From the NCBI GenBank assembly GCA_029260345.1, contig JAJDDK010000006.1:434001-498000 (forward strand): a stretch of 64,000 bases of DNA, given 5' to 3'. The notes beneath the pieces were generated by a model, which was given only the letters and a program-made list of their open reading frames with translations, was not told the DNA's origin and made no database searches. The translations under genes were made by a program, and so were the position numbers. Positions 45,166 to 53,678 of the stretch are shown here, piece by piece (the stretch's first letter is position 1; every line of letters starts with the position of its first letter). The stretch is from Phycisphaerales bacterium. GTDB taxonomy: Bacteria; Planctomycetota; Phycisphaerae; Phycisphaerales; UBA1924.

Positions 45166-46860
45166 ATGTGGCGGGAACGGGGCAATGTGTTGTTCGGCCA
45201 GCGAATGCGTCTCATGGCGCGATGGGTCTGCGCGCCGATCTTCGCCTCGATGACGCCCTTGGCCTTGGGCCAGGATGTCGGTGACCTTGTCATTATCAAG
45301 AATTTTGACGAAGGACCCGCGACACCGACCTTCACCGATGTCACCAACCCCGACATGGCGGATGAGACCGGCCATAGTCGCGGCGTCGCATGGGGCGATT
45401 TTGATCAGGACGGCGACATCGATCTCTACGTGACGAACTGGACGCACGGCGCCAATCGGCTGCACGTCAACAACGGCGATGGAACGTTCACATGGGCGAC
45501 GGGAACGCCGCTCGACGATGTGGGCTTTGGGGGTCGAGCCATTTGGGCCGACTATGACAACGATGGCGATCTCGATCTTTATCTCGTCAACAGCGGCGCC
45601 AACCGGTTGTATCGCAATGACGGAGGGATTCAATTCACGGACATAACCAACAATGCGCTGGCCGACGGCGGTTTAAGTCGATGCGCCGCGTGGGGTGATT
45701 TCAATAACGATGGCTTCGTTGACATGTATTTGACCGTCAGTGGGGTCAATGTCAACAACGACGTCAATGTCCTCTTTCTGAATCTGCAAGGGAACGCCCT
45801 CTCGCTCTTTGTGAATCCGGTGCTAGAGCTTCCCGAGCGCGTGGGTCGAGGCATTTCGTGGGCCGACTATGACAACGATGGCGACCTGGACATGTACGTC
45901 GCCAACGGCGGGCCGCCGGACGAGGGTCCAAAGGATCCGCCAGTGAATGACAGCAACGCGCTTTTTCGGAACGATGGCGGCGCGTTTGTTGAGGTGACCC
46001 CGCCCCAGCTCTTGTTGCAGGACAACAGTCGGTCCGTCACTTGGGCGGACTACGACAATGACGGCGATCTCGATCTACTGGTGACCACCGGTTCAAGTGG
46101 CGCCAACATTCTGTTCAAGAACGTTGAAAGCGGATTTGCGCCAGTAAGCAGCGACACCATCGGCGCCGGCGGACGAACGCGCGATGCCGCATGGGGAGAC
46201 TTCGACAATGATGGCGATCTGGATCTGTATTTATCGAGACTGAGCGACAATCGGCTTTTGCGAAATGATGGCGATGACGTCTTTACGAATGTCACGACGG
46301 GTGAGCTCGGGAACGCCGCAAACGGTCGTGGCGTCGCATGGGCCGATTACGACGACGATGGCGATCTGGATCTCTTCAACGCCACCACCATGGCCAACAC
46401 GCTCTTCCGAAATGACACGCACGTTCAGAACGATTGGCTCAAAGTCAAGTTGCAGGGAACCATCAGCAATCGTGACGGCATCGGGGCTCGCATTTATGTG
46501 CGGACGGGCGAACGCACGCAAATGCGCGAAATCGCCGCAGGCGAAGGGTATTTGTCGCAGCGACCAATGGTGCAACATTTCGGACTTGGGCAACTGGGCC
46601 ATATTGACGAAGTTGAAGTGGTCTGGCCTGCCAGCGGCCGTACACAGCAGTTCTTGAATGTCATTCCGAATCAGACAATGGTGATCACGGAGCCGATGTC
46701 CTCGACGGATCTCAATGGCGATGGTGAAGTGGACGGCGCCGATCTGGCGATTTTGCTCAGCGCGGTCGGAACCGAGTCTCCACTGATGGATGTGTCATCA
46801 GATGGCGTCGTGGATGGAATTGATGTCGCCATGCTCTTGAGCGCATGGGGAAATCGGTGA
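45166..46860 (+). CDS. Secreted FG-GAP/VCBS protein with ASPIC/UnbV and dockerin-like domains (type A, copy 2)
   Basis: 564 residues from ATG 45166 with GGAG at 45155-45158, two bases after the previous stop. Long basic leader then hydrophobic segment ending near PLALGQ. Architecture and many stretches match the type A protein at 42234-43847: ETGHSRGVAWGDFDQDGDID, NGDGTFTWATGTPLDD, GNAANGRGVAWADYDDDGDL, NDWLKVKLQGTISNRDGIGARI (UnbV), and a C-terminal dockerin-like pair (DLNGDGEVDGADLAILLSAVG, DVSSDGVVDGIDVAMLLSAWG). The second loop has I-D-V in place of A-D-L, a small deviation. Confidence 0.92.
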   Translation: MWRERGNVLFGQRMRLMARWVCAPIFASMTPLALGQDVGDLVIIKNFDEGPATPTFTDVTNPDMADETGHSRGVAWGDFDQDGDIDLYVTNWTHGANRLHVNNGDGTFTWATGTPLDDVGFGGRAIWADYDNDGDLDLYLVNSGANRLYRNDGGIQFTDITNNALADGGLSRCAAWGDFNNDGFVDMYLTVSGVNVNNDVNVLFLNLQGNALSLFVNPVLELPERVGRGISWADYDNDGDLDMYVANGGPPDEGPKDPPVNDSNALFRNDGGAFVEVTPPQLLLQDNSRSVTWADYDNDGDLDLLVTTGSSGANILFKNVESGFAPVSSDTIGAGGRTRDAAWGDFDNDGDLDLYLSRLSDNRLLRNDGDDVFTNVTTGELGNAANGRGVAWADYDDDGDLDLFNATTMANTLFRNDTHVQNDWLKVKLQGTISNRDGIGARIYVRTGERTQMREIAAGEGYLSQRPMVQHFGLGQLGHIDEVEVVWPASGRTQQFLNVIPNQTMVITEPMSSTDLNGDGEVDGADLAILLSAVGTESPLMDVSSDGVVDGIDVAMLLSAWGNR

Positions 46861-46945
46861 ATCATTTCACCTTTCTTTTTGATTGGCATGGACTTCTGAC
46901 CTTGCGTCTTGAAGGATGTCGTGGTGCGGGAGGTGAGTTTTGATC

Positions 46946-48241
46946 GTGAATCCAGCGACCACATTGCAACCGCGCGGTCGATTGGGCCTTGCGCTGGTGG
47001 CAATCGCTCTTCCTTTTGCAGCAGCGGACGCATTCTCGGCGATCGTGTTCCAGCCGTTTGTGACGTATCACGCTGGGCAAAATTCAAGCGCGGTCCGTTT
47101 TCACGATCTCAACAATGATGGCTTTCCTGACATTCTGACGGCGAATCGCGAGTCTAACGACGTGACCATCCTCTTGAGTGATGGCGCCGGCGGATTCGAA
47201 GAAGCCGCGGCTTTCGCGGTCGGAATGGTGCCGCGGTCAATCGATATCGGCGATCTCAACGGCGATGGCTTGGACGACATCGTGACGGCCAATTGGGACT
47301 CGGGCGATCTTTCGGTGCTGTTTGGCGATGGCGCTGGCTCGATCTTGAACACCATCAATATTCCAATCGGGATTCGACCGGTGTTCGCCACCATCGCGAA
47401 GATCGACGGCGATGATTTTCCAGATCTGGTGGTCGCAGATTCGTCCACCCACCTAGTCCATATTTTGACGAATGACGGCCTCGGCGTCTTTGCGTTACAC
47501 ACCACGGTGACGGCGCAGGCCGAGCCGCGGTGGGTGGAAGTTTTTGATGTGGATGGCGACGGTGATCTCGATTGTGTGGTCGCCAATCGCGTGGCGGATT
47601 CTCTCACCGTTCACTTGAACAATGGGGTTGGCGCCTTTTCGCCCGGTCAAGTCATTGATGATGTGGGCGCCCGTCCTCGGTCGATTGATGCCGCTGACAT
47701 GGATGGTGATGGCGATCTCGATATCGGGGTGGCCCTGTTCGGGGACGATGGTGTGGTCGTATATGAGAACGCCGCCGGCCTCTTCGTCGAACGCTTTCGA
47801 GCGTTCAGCGGCGATGCGCCGCACGAAATTCGCATTCTCGACCTTGATAAAGACAATGTGCTTGATCTCGCAATAGCGCATGTCAGCTTCGCCCGCGTTC
47901 GTGTTTTCGCAGGGACCGGTGCGTTCACATTCGCTCCCCCGGCCCTTTTGAACACACTCTTGAATCCCGCGTCGCTCGATTTCGCCGATATTGACCTGGA
48001 TAACGATTTTGATGTGGTGACGGGTCACTCAGCGGGGACCATTGCTTTTGCCAAGAATATTTCGCAACCGGGCGCGGCGCTCGGAGACTTCAATATGAAT
48101 GGAGTGGTGGACGGGGCGGATCTTGCGACCATGCTTGGTCAATGGGGCTCAACCAATTCCATTGCGGATTTGACTCAAGATGGAATCGTCAATGGGGCTG
48201 ATCTGGCGACACTGCTCGCCAACTGGAGTATTACAAAATGA
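46946..48241 (+). CDS. Secreted FG-GAP/VCBS protein with dockerin-like tail (type B, copy 2)
   Basis: 431 residues from GTG 46946, with GGAGGTGAG upstream; a TTG six bases earlier is in frame. Signal segment LGLALVAIALPFAAADAFSA. Propeller repeats (DLNNDGFPDILTANRESNDV, DLNGDGLDDIVTANW, DMDGDGDLDIGVALFG) track the type B protein at 43844-45163, including HAGQNSSAVRF near the start. Ends in DFNMNGVVDGADLATMLGQWG and DLTQDGIVNGADLATLLANW. An 85-base gap before it is the only real break in the coupled cluster. Confidence 0.9.
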   Translation: MNPATTLQPRGRLGLALVAIALPFAAADAFSAIVFQPFVTYHAGQNSSAVRFHDLNNDGFPDILTANRESNDVTILLSDGAGGFEEAAAFAVGMVPRSIDIGDLNGDGLDDIVTANWDSGDLSVLFGDGAGSILNTINIPIGIRPVFATIAKIDGDDFPDLVVADSSTHLVHILTNDGLGVFALHTTVTAQAEPRWVEVFDVDGDGDLDCVVANRVADSLTVHLNNGVGAFSPGQVIDDVGARPRSIDAADMDGDGDLDIGVALFGDDGVVVYENAAGLFVERFRAFSGDAPHEIRILDLDKDNVLDLAIAHVSFARVRVFAGTGAFTFAPPALLNTLLNPASLDFADIDLDNDFDVVTGHSAGTIAFAKNISQPGAALGDFNMNGVVDGADLATMLGQWGSTNSIADLTQDGIVNGADLATLLANWSITK

Positions 48242-49536
48242 TCATGGCCCCCCGATTTATCACGCTCGTGTTCATCACGTGCGCCGCATCATGCGCGCTG
48301 TCGAGCGCTGTCGTCGCGACGCCGATCCCGGAATTTGAATCTGCCATTGAATACGTCCAGAATGATCGTCCGACGTTCGTCATTAGCAGAGATTTTGACG
48401 GTGACGGCGATTTTGATGTGGCCCTCACGCGGCGCGACGGCAATGTTGCGGTGATCTTTCTGAACAATGGTCAGGGCGCGCTTTCATTGCATCAGACGGT
48501 CAACGTGCAGGTGGCGCCGCGCGGCCTCGAGGCCGGTGATTTTGACGACGACGGCGATCTTGACATCGCCGTAGCCAACTGGTCCACGGGATCGAGCAGC
48601 ATTTCTATTCTGAAGAATGATGGCAATGCGAATTTTACGAATGTTCAGAATTTGATGTTGACACAAGCGGCGCGGCCGCGAGCCGTGGCGCCGCTCGACA
48701 TTGACAACGATGGTGATCTTGATCTGGTCAGCGCAAACAACTTTGGAAACTCTGTCGGTGTGATGATCAACAACGGGAGTGGCGTCTTTGCGCACGTCGC
48801 CGACCTTCCCAACAGCGGGCAGCCCGGTTCGGTGCATGCGGGCGATCTGAATGGTGACGGCTGGTCCGACATCGTCGTCACAAACCGCGCCGAAGATAGT
48901 TTGTCCGTGTATCTGAATGACGGCGCTGGAAATTTAGTGCATCTCGACAATCACTACGCGGGCAATGCCCCGCGCGACGAAGCGCTCGGCGACATCGATG
49001 GCGATGGCGATCTTGATGTGGTGGTTGCGGCTGGCGGCGCCGGGGCGGTCCAGGTCTTCATGAACAACGGCGCTGGAGAAATGACCTTTTTTCGTTCCTA
49101 TCAAGCAGGATCAATTCCGCATTCAGTCAAACTTCATGATCTGAATGATGACGGAATGCTCGATCTGATCGTGGCGGACGCGGATGGAGTGAACGCGACC
49201 ATTCGTCTCAATACGGGCGGCAGCTTTGGCGGTCGCATCGTTGAACCGGCCGGTGGCGTGCAGGTTTTCATTGAAGTGGCGGATCTGAATGGCGACGGAT
49301 ACCTCGATCTCATTCATGTGGATGGCGTGCTGCAGCTTCGTGTCCAGTTTGGCGCTCCGGTCGAAGTCGAGTGCATCCCCGCTGACATTGACGTCAATGG
49401 CGTCGTGAATGCAAGTGACCTGGCGTATGTGCTTGCGACCTGGGGCGCCGGCTCGGGCCCGGCGGATATCAACATGGATGGCGTGGTGAATGGAACCGAC
49501 CTCGCCATCGTGCTGTCGAATTGGTCTTCGCCCTGA
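48238..49536 (+). CDS. Secreted FG-GAP/VCBS protein with dockerin-like tail (type B-like, copy 3)
   Basis: 432 residues; ATG 48238 overlaps the previous stop (ATGA). Signal peptide around ITLVFITCAASCALSSAVVA. Calcium-loop repeats: DFDGDGDFDVALTRRDGNVA, DFDDDGDLDIAVANWSTG, DIDNDGDLDLVSANNFGNS, DLNGDGWSDIVVTNRAEDS. Related to the type B proteins but more diverged. C-terminal loops DIDVNGVVNASDLAYVLATWG and DINMDGVVNGTDLAIVLSNW have N/T in place of the first A/G, so the dockerin-like tails differ slightly within the cluster. Confidence 0.9.
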   Translation: MIMAPRFITLVFITCAASCALSSAVVATPIPEFESAIEYVQNDRPTFVISRDFDGDGDFDVALTRRDGNVAVIFLNNGQGALSLHQTVNVQVAPRGLEAGDFDDDGDLDIAVANWSTGSSSISILKNDGNANFTNVQNLMLTQAARPRAVAPLDIDNDGDLDLVSANNFGNSVGVMINNGSGVFAHVADLPNSGQPGSVHAGDLNGDGWSDIVVTNRAEDSLSVYLNDGAGNLVHLDNHYAGNAPRDEALGDIDGDGDLDVVVAAGGAGAVQVFMNNGAGEMTFFRSYQAGSIPHSVKLHDLNDDGMLDLIVADADGVNATIRLNTGGSFGGRIVEPAGGVQVFIEVADLNGDGYLDLIHVDGVLQLRVQFGAPVEVECIPADIDVNGVVNASDLAYVLATWGAGSGPADINMDGVVNGTDLAIVLSNWSSP

Positions 49537-51596
49537 TGAGGAAAGAGTCGGTTGTGGACGAACGAAAATGGCGATTTGTGATGACGATATCCCTGCTCTG
49601 GGGATCATGTTTCATTGGACATTTTGCAGCAGCCCAAATGGATCCTATTGATCCGCCAGCGCCACCACTCGTGACGACTATTGAATGGCTCGAGTGGTAT
49701 GACGAACTGCTCGAGTCTCGCATTGACGCCGTTTCGTTTCCCCGCGATGAAACGCGATTTGTCAGCAGCTCCCTGGGCGATGACCAGAATGATGGACTCA
49801 CGCCAGAGTCCGCGTGGGCCAGTGTCGAAGCGGCTCGTGAGTGGATTGAATCGGCGAACCCCGAGAATCAAACGCGCGAGGTCTTGTTTCGTCGCGGCGA
49901 TGTCTGGCGCACGCGCTCGATCATCGATACAGAACAGCCCGGTGTGCGATTCGCGGATTTTGGAGACTCTGCAGAGCCAGCGCCCTATTTCACCGGCTTT
50001 ACGGGAGTGGCTGAAATCAATGACATGAGTTGGACGCAACTTGGTGACGAGCCGGTGTTCTGGCGTCACGTGCCGGGACACGTGTCCTGGGTGCGCGAAG
50101 ACGGCGATGCGGATCTGGACGCCCCGCTCGCGAAGCAGTACTCAGCGCATGCGTTGTCCAAGGTCGCTGGTTCCTGGTGGTGGGATAGCGCGACGTCGCG
50201 GCTCCTCATTCATCCGCGCGAGGAGGACGATCCGCGGCAGAATGGGAAGACATATGAATGGGCATTCTCAAACGAAGCGGGGTTTTCTGTGGGCGGCGAT
50301 TTATCGCTCGTTGAAAATCTCCGCGCCGACGGGTTTGGACTTGATCCGGTCGTGACGGCGCCGCAGCGTGAAGCATTTCAGTCCACCGCAAAGGACGATG
50401 AACAGGTCGTTTTTCGTAATTGCACGGCTTATTACGGCGGCAGTCATGTGATTGCGCACAATGCAAGCGGCAACACCGGTGGAATCGCGACGTTTTTCCA
50501 GTGCGTCGCCGGATTCACCAAACGCAACGGCTCTGGCGAAACGGTGTTCAATACATTCGCTGGAAACGGCGGAAATCAAACGATTTTTCATGAATGCACC
50601 GTGGCGCGGGGGACGCTGCCGGAAGGCTTCGACACCGGTCGCCGGTCAGATCCTGTGTTTGGGCATACCCTCGGTGGCGCAAAATTGGGACTGACCATCG
50701 TGTATGGTTTGCGTGTTATTGGTCATCCGCACGGCGCAATGCGCACTGGCCGTTTCAACAACACACAACCCGCCGCGTCGCTTGAAGAGGTTCGTTGTTT
50801 CATCGTCGGTTCGAAGGTTGAAGGCGGCGACGGAACTGGCGATCGGTTGACGCCCCTGTTTCAGGAAGGGACCGCGTACGTGAATTGCTCGTATTCGCTG
50901 AAGCCGCACAACCTAGGCTCCAATGCACGGCTTCAATCGAATTCAGTTGATGGCTGGTGGATCAATTCGACGCTCGATCTCGATCTCTCGAATCAGACGT
51001 ATTCGAATTTTGATTTGTATCGAACATCCGAGAATGATAATAAAGCGCGATGCTGGAACAGCGCGATCACCCTTCGAAACGTACCGCCTGGAGTCACCGT
51101 GCGACTTGATGGGGGCGGCGCTCAGGATTCGCCAAACGCGACATTCTTCAATACAGCGTTTTCAAAACTCGGAAGCGAGGGCGAATTCAGTGTCAATTTG
51201 CCGAACGCTATTTCGAACATTTGTGGGAACGCCTATTGGCAAGTTGAGAAACCAACATCCGATTCAAGCGGCGTTGAATTGTCGGCGCCTCCGGATTTCT
51301 CGGCGCGACTTGCGTCCGATTCTCCGCTTGGGGCGGCGGGTAAAGCCTTGCCGGGGGGACTCGTTCTCGAGTTTGATCAGACGCAATCGCTGCGATTCCA
51401 CGACCCGCCAACGATCGGGCCGCTCGAAGTGGCGACCGTCGGGGCCGACTTGAATCAGGACGGCGTCGTGAACGGCTCCGACCTTGCAGTCGTGCTTGCG
51501 TCCTGGGGCAGTGACCAGTCCGCCGCGGATCTGAATGCGGACGGCATCGTGAATGGAGCCGATCTCGCTTTGCTGCTAGCGGCGTGGTCACCCTGA
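49536..51596 (+). CDS. Secreted parallel beta-helix-like protein with dockerin-like tail
   Basis: 686 residues from ATG 49536, which overlaps the previous stop (TGATG). Signal segment MTISLLWGSCFIGHFAAAQ. FVSSSLGDDQNDGLTPESAWASVEAAREW is the start pattern of right-handed beta-helix proteins such as pectate-lyase-like enzymes and polysaccharide-binding proteins; the middle is rich in asparagine/glycine turns (AHNASGNTGGIATFFQC, NTFAGNGGNQTIFHEC). No catalytic motif recognised. Ends with two dockerin-like loops (DLNQDGVVNGSDLAVVLASWG, DLNADGIVNGADLALLLAAW). Last gene of the six-gene run; may act on or bind the neighbouring polysaccharide. Confidence 0.8.
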   Translation: MRKESVVDERKWRFVMTISLLWGSCFIGHFAAAQMDPIDPPAPPLVTTIEWLEWYDELLESRIDAVSFPRDETRFVSSSLGDDQNDGLTPESAWASVEAAREWIESANPENQTREVLFRRGDVWRTRSIIDTEQPGVRFADFGDSAEPAPYFTGFTGVAEINDMSWTQLGDEPVFWRHVPGHVSWVREDGDADLDAPLAKQYSAHALSKVAGSWWWDSATSRLLIHPREEDDPRQNGKTYEWAFSNEAGFSVGGDLSLVENLRADGFGLDPVVTAPQREAFQSTAKDDEQVVFRNCTAYYGGSHVIAHNASGNTGGIATFFQCVAGFTKRNGSGETVFNTFAGNGGNQTIFHECTVARGTLPEGFDTGRRSDPVFGHTLGGAKLGLTIVYGLRVIGHPHGAMRTGRFNNTQPAASLEEVRCFIVGSKVEGGDGTGDRLTPLFQEGTAYVNCSYSLKPHNLGSNARLQSNSVDGWWINSTLDLDLSNQTYSNFDLYRTSENDNKARCWNSAITLRNVPPGVTVRLDGGGAQDSPNATFFNTAFSKLGSEGEFSVNLPNAISNICGNAYWQVEKPTSDSSGVELSAPPDFSARLASDSPLGAAGKALPGGLVLEFDQTQSLRFHDPPTIGPLEVATVGADLNQDGVVNGSDLAVVLASWGSDQSAADLNADGIVNGADLALLLAAWSP

Positions 51597-51665
51597 ACTG
51601 AGCCTTGTTTGCAGTTGAGCCGCACGAGTGAAGTTCACGCGATCTTCGCTATCTTCTCACGGTTC

Positions 51666-52484
51666 ATGGCCGCACCGTCTCCAGATCGTGTCACGTTTCT
51701 CGTCGTCGGCTGCCAGCGGTGCGGCACCACCTGGCTTGATTCCGCACTGCGCGAGCATCCGCAGGTCTTTCTTCCGGCGACGAAGCAGAGCTACTACTTC
51801 GACCGCAATCTCGATCGTGGTGACGACTGGTGGCTGGAGCGATTCACAGACGCGAAGCCCCAGCACACTGCGGTTGGTGAGGTGGCGACGGGATACACGC
51901 TCCCGCAGGCGGTGGATCCGATGGCGGCGCTGGCGCCGCACGCAAAGCTTGTGATGACAATGCGGCATCCGATTGAGCGGGCGTACAGCTTTTTTCAGAG
52001 TCGCCGTGCTGAACAGGGCTGGTCGTCATTCGAGGAAGCGCTTGCAGCTGACCCAGAACTCATCAGTCGCGGCAAATACATTGATCAGATCGAGCACTTA
52101 CTGAAGCACTATCCGCGCGAGCAGTTGCTGCTCTTGTTCTACGATGACTTCGCGAAAGACAACGCGGCGTATTTGCGAAAGGTGCTGGATTTCATCGGCG
52201 TCGATACAGAGTTTGACTCGACGCAGGTGGGTCGGCGGCGGAATGCGGCGATGTTTCCGCGGCTTCGGCGGACCTTGCATCGTGTGGGTCTCAAGCCCGT
52301 ATTGGCGGCGCTGAGCCGCAGCAAGGTGGGGGACGCCGTTCGGAAGGCGAATAACCAGCGCCGGACCGATCCGAGTGAGGCGATGTCGGCGGAGACGCGG
52401 CGCCGGTTGGTCGATGAATTCAGGCCCTCCAACGATCGTCTGGCGCAGTTCGCCGGGCGCGATCTCTCGCACTGGAACCAATAA
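51666..52484 (+). CDS. Sulfotransferase (heparan/NodH-type)
   Basis: 272 residues from ATG 51666; an alternative TTG at 51609 adds 19. FLVVGCQRCGTTWLDSALREHP is the 5'-PAPS loop and MTMRHPIERAYSFFQ the 3'-phosphate site. QSYYFDRN and GKYIDQIEHLLKHYP are typical of carbohydrate sulfotransferases of the deacetylase/sulfotransferase group. Probably sulfates a surface sugar. Starts the second glycan block and is followed by two glycosyltransferase genes. Confidence 0.9.
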   Translation: MAAPSPDRVTFLVVGCQRCGTTWLDSALREHPQVFLPATKQSYYFDRNLDRGDDWWLERFTDAKPQHTAVGEVATGYTLPQAVDPMAALAPHAKLVMTMRHPIERAYSFFQSRRAEQGWSSFEEALAADPELISRGKYIDQIEHLLKHYPREQLLLLFYDDFAKDNAAYLRKVLDFIGVDTEFDSTQVGRRRNAAMFPRLRRTLHRVGLKPVLAALSRSKVGDAVRKANNQRRTDPSEAMSAETRRRLVDEFRPSNDRLAQFAGRDLSHWNQ

Positions 52485-52505
52485 CGGAAGCAGGCCGCGA
52501 CCAGG

Positions 52506-53678
52506 ATGAAGATTGGCGTTTATGTCTCAGCGGCGGCCGTGCAGCGCGGGTACGAGCGCAATGTCTCCGGGCATATTCAGATCCCGATGCGCTCGCTGGA
52601 GCTCCTGCGCGCTGCGGGTCACGATGCGCGCCTGCTGACGAACTGGTACGACGAAGAGACGCATACGTTGCCCGCGTGCGCCCCAAGTGATGTGCCAATC
52701 CACCTGATTGAAGACGCCCGCGTGCGCGGCAGCGTGCATGAATCAAAGGGGGCCCACCGGAAAGGCGTGCGCGTCGGTTCACTCCGCCGCCAGATCGGGC
52801 AGTTGCTTTCGATCAGCCGCGATGAGTCATTCGACGTGCTGCATTTGTACGGCGTGAATCGCACAGCCCATCTTGGTGGGTTGCTCAAGGTGCTTGGCTT
52901 GAGAGCGCCGGTCGTCTGCACCATGTTTCGGGCGGATTTTCCTGAGCGATTCGGTGTACTGACTAAGCAGCTTTGGAAACGCGTTGATGCGCTGGTGACA
53001 GCGACGGAATTCGTGCGGAAGAATATTCAGGGCGCCGGGCTGGATGCCACCATCATTCGGCACGGGATTGTGCGCGACCTTCGCGCTGAGGTCGAAGATG
53101 AATCGATTGGCGCCAAGAATCGCGTGTTGTTCTGGCGCGATCCATCCGAGAACAACGGCGCCGATATCTGCGCCAAGGTGTACGATGCGCTGGCGCCGAA
53201 GTATCCCGACATCAGTTTTAATTTGGCGATCCGGCCGCACTGGGCTGAGGTTGAAGGCCTGGATGAGCTTGCGGCGCGGCATCCGAATGTAAACGTGTAC
53301 CGATTCCCGTATGAGCCCGGCATCACGCTGCCGAAGCTCGTGCTTGAGTCGCTGTGTGTATTGCTTCCGTTCCGACGCATGACGATCTGCCCTCAGCTTG
53401 CGATTGCGGAGTCGCTCGCGGTGGGCGTGCCGGTGGTCGCGACGGATCTGTGGTCGAACAATGAACTCATCACGCCGGGGCGAAATGGTGATCTCGTCCC
53501 CGTCGGCGACGTCAACGCGACTATTGCAGCGGTGGAGGGGGTCATCAAGGACCGCGATCATGCCTTGCAGATGGGGCGCGACGCCGCAGTTGATCTTCGC
53601 GCTCAATGGAACTGGGATGATTACGTCGATGAAACGGTTGCGGTGTATGAAGCCGCGATGCAAGGTGGCAATCGATGA
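52506..53678 (+). CDS. GT4-like glycosyltransferase
   Basis: 390 residues with a GT-B fold layout: N-terminal MKIGVYVSAAAVQRGYERNV with NVSGHIQIP and VLHLYGVNRTAHLGGLLKVL, C-terminal ICPQLAIAESLAVGVPVVATDLWSNNELI with the Glu of the E-x7-E motif partly replaced. Lacks a textbook donor loop, so the donor is uncertain. Stop overlaps the start of the next gene (ATGA). Confidence 0.8.
   Translation: MKIGVYVSAAAVQRGYERNVSGHIQIPMRSLELLRAAGHDARLLTNWYDEETHTLPACAPSDVPIHLIEDARVRGSVHESKGAHRKGVRVGSLRRQIGQLLSISRDESFDVLHLYGVNRTAHLGGLLKVLGLRAPVVCTMFRADFPERFGVLTKQLWKRVDALVTATEFVRKNIQGAGLDATIIRHGIVRDLRAEVEDESIGAKNRVLFWRDPSENNGADICAKVYDALAPKYPDISFNLAIRPHWAEVEGLDELAARHPNVNVYRFPYEPGITLPKLVLESLCVLLPFRRMTICPQLAIAESLAVGVPVVATDLWSNNELITPGRNGDLVPVGDVNATIAAVEGVIKDRDHALQMGRDAAVDLRAQWNWDDYVDETVAVYEAAMQGGNR

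Noticed and set aside
42350-49500. Recurring GAYGGYGATCTSGA-like DNA motifs resembling short direct repeats
   Set aside because: They encode the D-x-D-G-D-L-D calcium loops of FG-GAP repeats and are spaced by coding units; not a CRISPR or satellite array.
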